This document shows, one piece after another, positions 49,955 through 61,632 of a DNA stretch of 64,000 bases. The notes below the pieces were generated by a model. The model saw nothing but the letters and a program-made list of their open reading frames with translations. It made no database searches and was not told the DNA's origin. The position numbers were made by a program, and so were the translations under genes. Source of the stretch: Acestrorhynchus altus (lineage: Eukaryota; Chordata; Actinopteri; Characiformes; Acestrorhynchidae); NCBI GenBank assembly GCA_034509495.1, contig CM067509.1, positions 5,430,288-5,494,287 of the forward strand, written 5' to 3'. The stretch's first letter is position 1. Each line of letters opens with the position of its first letter.

Positions 49955-50400
49955 TCTGATCAGTCAGAGCTGTATGCAGGTTGGTCATCAGCCCCGCCCC
50001 CTCTCTCTGATCAGTCAGAGTCTGTATGCAGGTTGAGCACCAGCTCCGCCCCGCCCCTCTCTCTGATCAGTCAGAGTCTGTATGCAGGTTGATCATCAGC
50101 CCCGCCCCCTCTCTCTGATCAGTCAGAGTCTGTATGCAGGTTGAGCACCAGCCCCGCCCCTCTCTCTGATCAGTCAGAGTCTGTATGCAGGTTGATCATG
50201 TTCACGTGGACAGAGCAGTAAACATGCACTGGAAGCTCCTTTGGCATTTAAAGTGGGATTCAATTCAGTTGGAAATGAGTGAATTTTAGCTGTTGGATTA
50301 CTGATATGTCTGTAGGTTACTCTGATACTGAGTCATGGTGCCTCAGAAATGGCTGTAACTGTCTGCAAAGTGTGGATCTCAGGTTCTAAGAGTGAACGTC
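49955..50400 (+). repeat. dispersed repeat with a five-unit 52-bp array
   Basis: The same family as at 17590-18075, here with about five 52-bp units followed by the common 3' part (GTGGACAGAGCAGTAAACAT and later TACTCTGATACTGAGTCATG). It lies upstream of the first detected arhgap20 exon. Confidence 0.75.
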
Positions 50401-50439
50401 CTTTTACTTCTGTAGAGTCAGAAATATACATATAGCTCA

Positions 50440-51000
50440 CCTAAGGGAGATAAGACATTGATTAAAGATCTTCCCGTAGGACGTTCTACCTGGACCCATG
50501 CTTTTTATTAGCCACCAACAAGCTTCTGGCAGAATTCTGGCTGGATATTTGACCACTTCTCTTGTCAGGATCGGCAGAGTTTAATTAAGTAAGCCGCATT
50601 CCTAAGCAGAGTTCACATGCTTTGATAGGGTTGAGGTCAGAGGACTTTGGGTAGGCCATTCCAAAAGCTTTGATGTGTCTTAAGGGTCATTATCCTGCTG
50701 GAACATCCATTTGTGTCGACATGTTAACCATCTAGCTGGTTAGAGGTTATAGGTTTTGCTGGAAAAATCTGAGCTAGTCATCCTTCTTCATTATTCCATC
50801 CACTTTCTATAATGCCCAGTTCCACTGAGAGCAACGTTAGAGCATGGTGCTCCCACCACCATGTTTAACAGTTGGTACAATGCTCTCGGGGGTTGAATGC
50901 TTCACCTTTTGTCCTTCAGATGTACCTGAGACTTGTTGTCAGCTTCATATTGTTTGGGCTACTTTCACTAATTTACCCTGACCGCCAAAATGCTTCAATT
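50440..51000 (-). pseudogene. Tc1-like transposase remnant upstream of arhgap20
   Basis: On the minus strand 50683-50703 reads FQQDNDP, and a nearby frame reads SDLNPIK (about 50619-50642), the SPDLNPIE motif. The body has stops and indels. Confidence 0.7.
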
Positions 51001-51313
51001 TGACAAGGAACTAAGAAATGACCAGAAACTTGGGAAAAACCAAGAAATAGAAAGAAAATAAATGTTGCTTTTGTCGAGAACAAAGGGGATTGGAGGATAG
51101 AAGAAAATACAGGAGAGGAAAGAGCATGAGTGAGTCAAATTCACATTTTAGTCTTAATTGGGTTTCTATTAAATGTTTTTGGGGCATGAAATGACTGTGA
51201 AAGATCATAAGATAATGATAACAACACTAATGATAACCTTATAAACAAGATGCTTAATAAGAAGTATGAATTAGATTATAAAAATCTGCTGCGGGCCCAA
51301 GCAACTGCTCCTG

Positions 51314-51382
<69 letters not shown>

Positions 51383-51527
51383 TGTGTGTGTGTATACATG
51401 CACATGATGCTTGTGCATCCATGTGTAAGAGAGTCACAGGCAGTAACTGTGTCTGTGGACCCCTTTAAGAGACTCTAGCTTTAAAAGGTTCTAGCTATTA
51501 TTGGTCTATTATTCTGTGGTTCTTTAT

Positions 51528-51568
<41 letters not shown>

Positions 51569-51569
51569 G

Positions 51570-54500
51570 CAGTGAACGGGTGTCTGACATCAGCCCAGCC
51601 TCCTGTGCCCTGGTGCAGTCTCTGATGGGTCCCAGGCGGAAGCTGGTTTGTCATGGCCTGGCACGGCTGCAGGCAGGACTTCAGACACAGGAACGCTACC
51701 TCTTCCTCTTCAGCGACATCTTCATCATCAGCAAAGCCAAGTAAGGAGATGGAGAGTAAATATAATAAATGAAAAAAAAATTGATAAAAAAAAAAAAATC
51801 CTCAAAATTCAATCCGTGCTCCAAACAAAAAAACACAACCTGAATGTCCTTTATCATTTTTGTTATTTATGTTTGCATCAGTATTATCCCTTCTCAGGAC
51901 TTTTATTCTGTAATTTGAAGCACTGTAACACTGTACAAAGAAGGAGAGCAAACAGCCCCTCAATTCTTGTTTTCCTCTATAACCCAATATCTGAGTCAGT
52001 GATGTCATCAGCCCCGCCCCCTCTCTGTGATCAGTCAGAGTCTGTATGCAGGTTGAGCATCAGCCCCACCCCCACTCTCTGATCAGTCAGAGTCTGTATG
52101 CAGGTTGAGCATAAGCCCCGCCCCCTCTCTCTGATCAGTCAGAGTCTGTATGCAGGTTGATCATGTACATGTGGACAGATCATTTATCCAAGCCTTGTAG
52201 TTTGTTATATGTGTAACATGTCTGTATGGTTATTTTGATCCTGAGATATGAACCCTTCAAAATGACATGTAAATGCGCTGAAGTCTGAAGGTGTCCACAT
52301 ACCTTATCTGGTTGTGTGCCACACTGACACTCTTCCTGTGTTCCTCCTGTTCAGGTCATGTTCTCAGGTCAAGCAGAAGGCCTGTGTGCGTCTGTGTGAG
52401 ATGTGGACAGCCAGCTGCCTGGACGAAGTGTGTGAGGGCACCACCAGTCCAGACACCAGCTTTGTCATAGGCTGGCCCACATACAACTGTGTGGCTACTT
52501 TTAGGTACATGTCCACACACATGATGGACAGGGATGGACTATATGAATATCTAATGCCAATAACATTAGATTAATAATTAATGCATGATGTAAACTGATA
52601 TAAGGTTCTCTCTCTTTAGAACTGCCTATCAGAAAGAGAGGTGGCTCTCACTCCTCGAAAGGTAACCAAAACTCGCTCTATCCTACGCTGTGCTTGTCCT
52701 TAAATACATGTTGGCACATTGCTGTGAGGCTTTGATTGCAGACACTAGTGTGTGGATAATGAGTTCTAGATCGCAAATGCCACCCCAACTTATCTTAAAA
52801 GTACTAGATAACAGAAAACAGTTCAACTCAGCTCAGTACGGGGAGGCCTTATACCCCTCTAGCTGACACAACAGGCACTGGGCCTTCTTCTGATTGCACC
52901 ATAGCAACCTCTTGGAACACTTTAGCAACCATCTGAAATACCATAGCAACCAATCTAACAACCATCTCAAACACCATAGCACACACACACCATATAAACC
53001 ACCATCGGAACATCTTAGTGACACCATAGAACCCACCTGGCAACATCTTTGCAAGTGCTGTGCCTGGGCACCTTAGCAACATCTTCACCCTAATGACCAT
53101 CTTAACCACTGGCTAGAAGTGGGAAACAACTTCTTCCACTTTTCTCATATTTTCTCCCCCAATCCAGCCATATACGAGAGGAGAAAAGGCACGATGACCC
53201 AAAGGTCATTCCACTGAAGATATACGCCAAAGATACTGGACACTCCGCCCATGTAAGCCTGAGATTTCTGATGCTGTGATGTCAGCTCTGATCATAGTCC
53301 ACGTGTGGGTCATATGTGAGGGTGTAAATGTGCTCTTCTGTTGCCAGGCCAAAGCCATCTCTGTCAGGAATATGGACTGCACCTCCGACGTTATCCGCAC
53401 AGCACTACAGCGATTTGGACTACCAGTGAGTAACAGCCAGGAAGAGAGTGTTATAGAGGTTACTATTGCTGCCCTTTAAAGTGACTTAGTTAAAGAGCTG
53501 CAAACAGTATATCTTCATGTTTCAAACAGTATGTTAAGTGACATCACACTTAAAAGCACAATGGCAACCACCTGAAATACCTTAGCAACCACCTGGTACA
53601 CCACATACACTACATAGCAACCACTTCAAATTTCTGAGCACCCACTCAGTAACATCTTAGAAACCACCTGGGACACTATAACAACCACCTGAAATACCAA
53701 ATAACTGCTAGTGCAACATGTTTTAACCACCCAATATACCATAGCAACCAGTATACCATTGCAACCCCGGTGCTTTGTCTTTGTCTTGAATTTGCAACTT
53801 TTTGAGGTCATAAAAAAACAGTTCATTTGCATATAGCCACCTAATGCACTGCAGTAGCTTATGCCCATCCATGGTTTATGTGGCAGCCAATCAGATGTTT
53901 TTGCTTTTTCTTTTGTTATTCGTGTCCAGGGTAGCGTGAAGGACTTCCAGTTATGGGTGAGCTCCAGTACAGATGAGGCTCCGTACCCTCTGATTGGTGA
54001 GGAAATCCGACCCTTTACTATGAATGCACTTAATTTTGGTCTCTTGTAACCATTTGGGGTGAGGGAGCTGTTAGAGGTTCAGACGTCTGCTTCCATTCCC
54101 CGCCACGCAATATGTCCCCTTTAAGCTCCAGTTTGACCCCTTCAGGTCACGAGTTCCCATACAGTATAATGATGAGCCACATCCGAGCCCTGCAGCAGGA
54201 CGGAGAGACGTCTGCTCACCATCAGATGACAGTGTTGTTTGATGATACCCACTGTCAGTTCATCCTCAGGCCTCGTAAAATGGACCACACCCTCATACTC
54301 ACAGGTGAGACCACCGAAAATATGATCTGAGGGTTCCAGGGTGTTTCAGCTAAAGCCTGATACGTTTTCACATTGGAACCGGCTCTTTCGATCATATAAA
54401 AGCAATCAGTTGTGGATAAATGTATAACTCAGTTTTCCAGCCACCTGAAATACCTGAAATAGAAATCACCATAGCAACCACCAAGAAACACCTTAGCAAC

Positions 54501-54836
54501 ACCCTAGAAACCTCTTAACATCTTAGCAACCACCTGGGTCACATTATCAGCCATCAGAAATACCACAATAACTTCCATAGCAACCACCTGAAACACCTTG
54601 GCAACCACCCGAGCAACCACCAATAAACACCATAGCACCCACTAAACTGCACCTCAGCATCCCCCTGAAATACCTTAGCAAATGCCATAGTAACCATTTA
54701 ACAACACTTTAGCAGCCACCATACCAAACATCTTGTAGTCTTAGCATCCACCAGCCACCAGCTAATATACCTTAGCAACCACACAGGAAGACATAAGTAA
54801 CATCATATTACCATTTAGTGATACCTTAGCAACCAA

Positions 54837-54872
<36 letters not shown>

Positions 54873-54874
54873 GT

Positions 54875-54920
<46 letters not shown>

Positions 54921-55435
54921 TCTCAGATGAGCAGAGAAGGAAGAGAAAGATGCCGCTGCTGACCTGGCCCTTTAGATGGAACTCCACAACAGAATTTGAC
55001 AACCCATTACAATCGTCATCTCCTCCTGCCTCCACCCCCGGCCGTCTGTTTGGAAGACCCCTCAGTGACATAACCACAGACCACAGCCTTCCACCACCCA
55101 TTAAGGTGGGGAACAATAACAATAACAATAAACATTCACCTCTCTGATTGGCTCTGTATTGCTCTTAAATTGATATAAACATGTATTATTGAGGGGTGTT
55201 AATTGTGTAATTAATGCATTATTACTAAATGAAATACTTCATTATAAATGATCATTGTGTTCCAGGACATGCTGGTGTGTTTGTGTAACGAGGGGGCAGA
55301 AACCTGTGGGATATTCCGCCGCTCTGCCGGAGTAAAGGCCTGCCGGGAGTTAAGAAGGAAGCTGGACTTTGGTAACCACGACAACGCTCTGGATAAGGAG
55401 TCTGTATTTGTTACTGCTGCTGTTTTTAAGGTACA

Positions 55436-55516
<81 letters not shown>

Positions 55517-58500
55517 CTGGAAAGAGGTTCTCGTGCAGCGCCATCAAAGTTCCACAGTGCAGTAGTAGTGTTCTAGCTTGGGAATGACAGAGAGGCCACT
55601 CTCCCTGTTACAGTCAGTGGAGCATCAACGTGAAACCTCTTTTAAAAGGTTTAAAATTCGTTATAATTCTGCTTTAACTGTGTGTGTTTACTAGGAGTTC
55701 CTGCGGAATATTCCAGGTAGTCTATTGTGTGAAGATCTGTATGACCAGTGGCTGAAAGCAGTGGAGTGCCATGTGGGGGAAGACGAGGAGACAAGCAGAA
55801 TACAGGCATTGCAGAGGTGAGCTCCGTGTGAATCTGGCCCTGTTTCTCCAAAAGTATCAAGCACTGTATTACTGTGGTCACCATTCCCAAATCTGGTGAG
55901 GACCAGAGGACGTGTGTTCTCGGGAGTGATGGAGCTCCACCCAGTAGCTCTAACATCAGCACTGGCCCTCACTGATGCTATCAAATCCTCTCAAAAAGCT
56001 TCTTCAAGGGTTCTAAAAGTATGGATTCTGTGTAGAACCATAAACCTCAAAGAAGGATTTGGGTCTTTGTAGCACCAAACCCTTCATAGAACCCTTGTTC
56101 CTTAGAGTGTCCAAAGCAAATGTTGGGCAGATGTTTACAAATGTTTAGAGACTGTTGTTTTACACCACACTGTCCTTAGGCTGGTCCAGCTCTTGCCTAA
56201 GGAGAACCAACTGTTGCTGAAACATGTGATAGCGATGCTCCACTGCGTCCAGAGCCGTGCTAACCACAACCAGATGAACTCTTCCAACCTGGCTGTGTGC
56301 ATCGCCCCGAGTCTGCTGTGGAGTAACTCCTCACTCACTCAGCAAGAGGACACCAAGAGGGTACACTGGCTTACTCCTATAACTGATGATTTAAAGCACA
56401 GCAGTGTGTTATAACCTAGACTCTTTCTCACAATCAATTAGCAAAAACTAGTAAATCGTAGTAAATAGGTCTGGAGATGAGACTGACCACGGCGTAGTAT
56501 CTGTGTCTTCAAGATGAGATCTTGGGACAGCAGCAGTGTGTGGACGAGTGTCGTCCTGTTGGAATAGAGCACCGGAGTGTTTGTTCAGAAAAGATCGAAC
56601 CACTGGTTGCAGAACCTCATGAACTCAGTAACGTTGGGCTGAAAGTGCCTGTAATGAAGACCATCTTTGAAGATGCCCTTCTGAATGACACAATGGCAGT
56701 CAGTTGATACCTTCTGAGTGCAACTATTTTTGGCATTAAATGTTTAAATGACAATATTTTAAATTCACAATATTAATTTTGTTGAGTTGCACTTGTCCTG
56801 GACTTGTCCACTGCACTTGTGCCGGTCAGCATCACATTGTTCCAAGTTTAACGCAGAACCATGGCATCTCAAATGACCATTTGAATGCTTATTTGGTTCT
56901 TTTCTTCTTCATACAACAACACAACGGCTAAGAGACGCCTGTGCCGGTCAGCATCACATTGAGTGGGATGTGGAGAGAGAGCTCGGGTTACCCACAATGC
57001 CAGTCTAAGCTCTGGACAGAAAGTTTTTCAGTACATATGTAGCAAATAAAAATACATGTTTTTTATGAGCTTCTGAATCACCTACAGGTTTGTGACCTGG
57101 TTTGCTTTATGATTGACAACTGCCGCCCTGTGTTCGGAGATGATGTGACATCTCTTATGGACCTTTCTCTGGACAGTGGAAGAACCCTCGGATCTGGTAA
57201 CTACATGAACTGATTTCACAGCTCCTGCAGAGAAACGAGAGTTGAGAGCATTATTGGCATTATTTAGGACAGACACAGCAGTGCTGCTGGAGTCCCCTCA
57301 TTAATCCCCTCATTGTCGCTGCTGGACTGAGAACAGTCCACCAACCAGAAATAGCCAGCCGACAACTAGAGGATGACCAACACAAACTGTGTAGAAACAG
57401 ACGAGTTTCTGTCTCTGACTTTACATCCACAAGGTGGAGACACTCGGTAGGAGTGTCTCATAGAGTGGACAGTGAGTGGACACAGTGTTTAAACACTCCA
57501 GCAGCACTGCTGTTCCTGATCTACTCATACCAGCGCAACACACACTAACACACCACCACCATGTCAGTGTGACTGCAGTGCTAAGAACGATCCACCACCC
57601 AAATACACCTGCTGTGTATCTCAGTGTCTAATCTGACCACACCTGTGATCATTTGAGCTAAAGCAACTCCTTTGTGATTTTATCCCAATTTTATTTTCTG
57701 TCCTTTCGTCCCCAGTAGGGTCTTTGCAGCATTTGTCAGATTCCTGCTACGACAGCCTGGAAAACGAGCTCAATGCTGAACCTGAAGACAGGTCCTTGAC
57801 CCAGCGTGTCAAGAACAACACGCTTAGCCGAGATTCGCTGATGTCTCTGAGCGACTGCGACCTTGATCAGTCAGAGGTTGATGGGGAACCCGACCCCCTA
57901 CCACTCGCTCGAATCAGGACGTTTACGCCTGCTGTGCGTCAGCCTCGTCCTCATAAATCACGTCGAAGTTCTGAGCCGGCCTTGGAAGGCCATGCCTCAT
58001 CTAGCCGAGGGAAAAGACCTGAGGTACGTAAGGCAAGTCTGGATAGTAGCACCCTGCGAGTAGAGATGAAGGATGAGGTTGGAACAGATGATGTGTTCCT
58101 AGAACATGGCTTCCAAAACTTGAAGCTGGCATGCAGAGGGGACGGAGTCAGCCACCACAGACGACTAAATCAGGTTCAGTCGCAACTGGACACCACTGGC
58201 TCCAGTTTGTTGTCTTCTCTGACTTCGTCCTCATCTATGAGCTCAATGGAGAGCTCTTTGGACAACGTTTTTTCTCAAAGTGTTGATCACAGTGGTCCCA
58301 GTCCAGATCCCTTTGCCTCTGCCAAAGGTTCTTCACCCAAGGGACGGTCTGATGGACCTTTGCAGAAGACTCTCCTTAGTGTTGCTCCAGGGAACTGGTT
58401 GAAAGGGAATGAGGGACTATCTCAAGAACGAGACAGCAATTACACCAGTGGGGGATTTTGTGTTAAGCATCTTTCTTGCAGGGCAAGCAAGCCTCCATCT

Positions 58501-59061
58501 TACCAGGAGGCTTTAAAGTCCCTCAACAGAAGCCCTCAAACACAAATAACCACAAATAGCTGCACTAAAACGCCACCATCACAGATCATTTCTCACTCAA
58601 CATCCATCCTGCCCTTCCATGAGAGTAAAGGCCTTTTCTACAGAGGTCCAGTAGTGGAATCTCAGAGTCCCTCAAATCCTACATCTGAGACCACTACAGG
58701 GACAAGCAATGACACTATAAATCTGGACCTTCAGGCAGCCCGCGAGGTCCCACTACCTCACAGTGTATTTTTTGGACAGAGCTGCAGGCTGATGATGCAA
58801 ATATCCAGGCCTCTATCTCGGGTGACCAAAACTGGCCTTCCGAACCCTCGAACCGGGAGGTCCAATGGACAGGAATCTTATTGTTCCACCAGAGAAAATG
58901 TCCCGAGCTACTGTATAAAGTCTTTCTCTGACAGACTGGGAGTGGTCATGGGGTTGGACGAGGCAGCAGAGCACCTGGACCAGTGCAGTAGTGGACCATC
59001 AAGCCGTCAGTGGCGCGAGGACCAGGAGCATAGGTTCCACGCAGAGGAATCATATGTGTGA
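51570..59061 (+). CDS. arhgap20: Rho GTPase-activating protein 20-like, missing the first coding exon(s)
   Basis: Exons: 51570-51740, 52355-52504, 52620-52661, 53168-53252, 53348-53425, 53930-53996, 54146-54304, 54927-55105, 55266-55430, 55695-55816, 56180-56360, 57088-57196, 57719-59061. They join in phase to 949 residues plus stop. A PH domain (LARLQAGLQTQERYLFLFSD, LCEMWTASCLDEVCEG, KERWLSLLER) is followed by a Ras-associating domain (IPLKIYAKDTGHSAHAKAIS to the APYPLIGHEFPY segment). The RhoGAP domain follows, with the arginine finger in CGIFRRSAG and the helix NSSNLAVCIAPSLLW. The last exon is a 447-codon Ser-rich tail (DSCYDSLENEL, SRDSLMSLSDCDLDQSE). The family inactivates Rho, downstream of Rap1 in ARHGAP20. 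The first listed exon starts mid-frame after an acceptor, so at least one 5' exon lies upstream. Order and motifs match ARHGAP20, and the adjacent convergent fdx1 supports that name. Confidence 0.92.
51850..52270 (+). repeat. dispersed repeat with a three-unit 52-bp array, arhgap20 intron
   Basis: The same family as at 17590 and 49955. It includes the TCAGTATTATCCCTTCTCAG head, three 52-bp units and the GTGGACAGATCA tail. Confidence 0.75.
54430..54830. repeat. degenerate AGCAACCAC-type minisatellite in arhgap20 intron
   Basis: Irregular copies of a phrase like CCTGAAATACCATAGCAACC recur roughly every 20-30 bp. Similar stretches lie in two other arhgap20 introns, at 52885-53100 and 53555-53770. 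Confidence 0.75.
55440..55515. repeat. (TG)n microsatellite after an arhgap20 RhoGAP exon
   Basis: About 38 TG units begin 9 bp after the donor at 55430/55431. (TG)n also precedes the acceptor of exon 51570 (51528-51567), and (CT)n precedes exon 54927 (54836-54923). Confidence 0.95.
56465..56700. repeat. dispersed repeat D, arhgap20 intron copy
   Basis: CTGGAGATGAGACTGACCAC, TAGTATCTGTGTCTTCAAGA and TTGGAATAGAGCACCGGAGT recur in the same order at 60720-60960. Class unknown. Confidence 0.6.
57265..57640. mobile_element. palindromic fold-back repeat in arhgap20 intron
   Basis: Lies between exon 57088-57196 and the last exon. It has ACACAGCAGTGCTGCTGGAG near 57270 and the inverted arm CTCCAGCAGCACTGCTGTTC near 57495. 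A small related fragment is at 59640-59735. Confidence 0.8.
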
Positions 59062-60148
59062 AGACGGTGAACACTTGAGATGAACATTTTGACCAATTAT
59101 GTTAAAAAATATTAGCGTTTTTATTGAATAGTGTTCAAACATCACAAGTAAATGTATAATATGGATTATTATGAATGGAAATGAAAACGCAGAAGGTTTT
59201 TGTGACGCTAGTGTGAGAATGAGTATTTGTTGTGCAGTTTATCTTGGTGTTGGAGTGATACCTTACATCACCTCATACAACCTACTGAACAATGTCATAT
59301 TTAAGCATATAGTTCATCTCAGGGAATTAGAATATTCTGAAAAACAGTTTATTGTTGTTCAAAAATGGTCAAACATTTGTATTTATTTATTACATTTATA
59401 ATCATAAATATGTCACATTAAAAAGTGATATATTTCAATCCTTATTTTGTTTTAATGTTGATACTGTCTGAGTTGTGATCTACATGAAATTCTAATAATT
59501 TACGAGTCTGGATTTCTGATTTTCTTGAGCCATAAGCCAAAAACATTGACTTGTAATTAAAAAAAATATATGATTTTAATCTTTGAATTCAATTTTGATA
59601 ATAAATTGACCTTTTCACAAAATTTTTATCTATATTAAAGAGCAACACCAGCAGCCTTTTAGTACCTCCTCATTGCTCCATGTCCTTCTACGTACAGCAC
59701 AGTAACACACCACCACCATGTTAGTTTAATGTGCTTTAATTATTGTAAGAAAGGTATGATCCATAAACACGGACTGACACTCTTACAGCTTTAATATGAT
59801 GATTGCAGGAGCTCGAAAAAACTCAGATGAATGAATGAATACTGTATCTCACAGATCTTTGCAGCACAATAAACCATTTCACCATGTTTCGTATAGTTTG
59901 GGCAACTTCTTATAACGCAGTGTCATTTATCGTCTACATTCACAACCCCTCAGAACTGCCCCTGTTTCAATTCTACCTTTAAACTGACCATTTCTGCCTG
60001 CTTGTCATGTTGATGAAATTGTTCTACAGTAATCTGATGAACTCTCTCGGTCACCAGAAGGATGCAGAAGAAGGTGGGCTTTCAGGAATATACCCAGTGG
60101 GCAGCTGAGACCTGCAAATAGAAGGTGTCGTCTATCACAGATGGGGCT

Positions 60149-61632
60149 TCAGGAAGCCGACTCTTTGTCGTTGGTCTTCCTTGCGTCAGACACGGCCTCG
60201 GGAACCTGCACGGTCATCCTGTCCAGAGCTTTACTCACACACACCTGGCAGCCCAGTCGAGACCTGGAACACACATCAGAGACATGCTGACCACAGTCTG
60301 TTAATCTGGTCATTCAGTGGAAATTGGTCGGCTATCCCTTACGTGGCTGTGAGCCCGTAGGCCAAGTCCAGCATGTCCATTTCTTCATCAGCTATTGTGG
60401 TGTCAGCTAAGAGTTGGTTGTAGACCTTCTCTTCAAAGATAAGGTGACATGTAGAGCAGGCTAGTGTTCCTTCACAGGCACCTGTGAACACAAATGACAC
60501 ACAAATAGGGTTTTGGAGATAAAAGGTTTTGGGCAAAGTGTGGGCAAGGAGAGCTTTTGGTAAGGACGGTAAAGATGATCAGGATCAATAAGTGATTATA
60601 AATGTAGACTGAAATTATCAGTATTTATTGATCTAGCATCTCTCAGTACGGCGTCGGATTTAACCCATCATGCCAGACATGCATGGAGTTGTAGCGGTTC
60701 CTGTGATGATCCATCCCACGCAGCTTGAATGTTCTCACTCAGTTCTGCAGATGGTGCTGTAGGGGTGGAGTGTTAATAGAGCGTCCAATAGCATCCACAC
60801 ATTTTCAATCAGGGATAGTATCTGGAGATGAGACCGACCACGGTGTAGTATCTGTGTCTTCAAGGTGAGATCTTCCGTCATCCTTTTGGAATAGAGCACC
60901 GGAGTGTGTGTTCAGAAAAAGTAGGACCACTGGTTGCAGGACCTCATTAACATGAAATTAGTGTTTCCTCCTACAATATCAGGTCCTCCCACAGCATTTC
61001 TATTGGACAGGTCAGTACTTTGACTGGGCCACTGGGACATTAACTTCAAGAGACTTTAGCAAAGTCAGCTCATGGACAGTTGTCCTGACATTTTTCTTCA
61101 GATGTTGGCAATGTTCTTGTTGGAGAGCAGCATATTTCTCCTGAAACCCCTGCCAAGGTCTTTATAGTTGCTTAGAAGTTACCTTGGGTTCCATTGTGAC
61201 CTCAAGGACTTTTATACACCTTGCTCTTGGGGTGATCTTTGTTGGTGGAGCACTCCTGGGGAGAGTAATAATGGTCTTGAGTTTCTCTGTTTGTACACAG
61301 TCTAACTGGGTTGGTAGATCCTGATGGATTTGTGGAACACTGTCGTGGAAAAGGCTGCCCACCGTTCCCCTATGAGCACCTTTAAACCTTTGTTTAGGAA
61401 GTTTTAGATCAAATTTACGTAGAACATTCTAAGGAACTGGAAAACCTTTATGCACCACGGTACATGACAGGAGCTAAATACGTAATGCATTTCTATGAAT
61501 GGCTTACCAAACCCTTCGATGTCTAAATTGTGTTCAACAACAGTGTCAAGTAGTGAAACTCCAGTTATAGTGTTGACTGAGATTCTCTTTCCATCGCGGT
61601 TGAGGAAGTGAATGGTGACCCTGTCCTCCGTC
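60149..61632 (-). CDS. fdx1: adrenodoxin (mitochondrial ferredoxin 1), mature-protein exons
   Basis: Three exons, 61508-61632, 60343-60481 and 60149-60263, join in phase to 125 codons plus stop (TGA at 60149-60151). They encode [15 protein letters not shown], then [20 protein letters not shown], then [14 protein letters not shown] and [20 protein letters not shown]. The three cysteines of [10 protein letters not shown] plus the one in LGCQVC are the four [2Fe-2S] ligands of vertebrate-type ferredoxins. The acidic [13 protein letters not shown] helix is the docking site for ferredoxin reductase and mitochondrial P450s. The protein carries electrons for steroid hydroxylation in the matrix. The length equals mature adrenodoxin. 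The exon with the start codon and transit peptide was not found, and may lie between 61.7 and 64 kb or beyond the window. The gene is convergent with arhgap20, with about 1.1 kb between stop codons. Confidence 0.93.
60720..60960. repeat. dispersed repeat D, fdx1 intron copy
   Basis: The same block order as at 56465, with an extra 5' part (CACACATTTTCAATCAGGGA). It directly abuts the Tc1-like remnant at 60990. Confidence 0.6.
60990..61380 (-). pseudogene. Tc1-like transposase N-terminal remnant in fdx1 intron
   Basis: The minus strand reads [20 protein letters not shown] then ARC and [12 protein letters not shown], the second helix-turn-helix region of Tc1-like transposases. Downstream pieces are frame-shifted ([18 protein letters not shown]). 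No catalytic triad remains. Confidence 0.75.

Larger units (their letters stand above)
43230..51569. other. spacer between rnf17 and arhgap20, should contain arhgap20 5' exon(s)
   Basis: AT-rich (TTTTA)n and related sequence to 43700, several (TG)n tracts (44003, 44230, 46190, 48158, 49038, 51317, 51528), (AAAT)n at 47500-47541, the 23-bp minisatellite, fold-back and Tc1-like remnants. No convincing PH-preceding exon was recognised. 45000-46600 shows little else. Confidence 0.55.
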
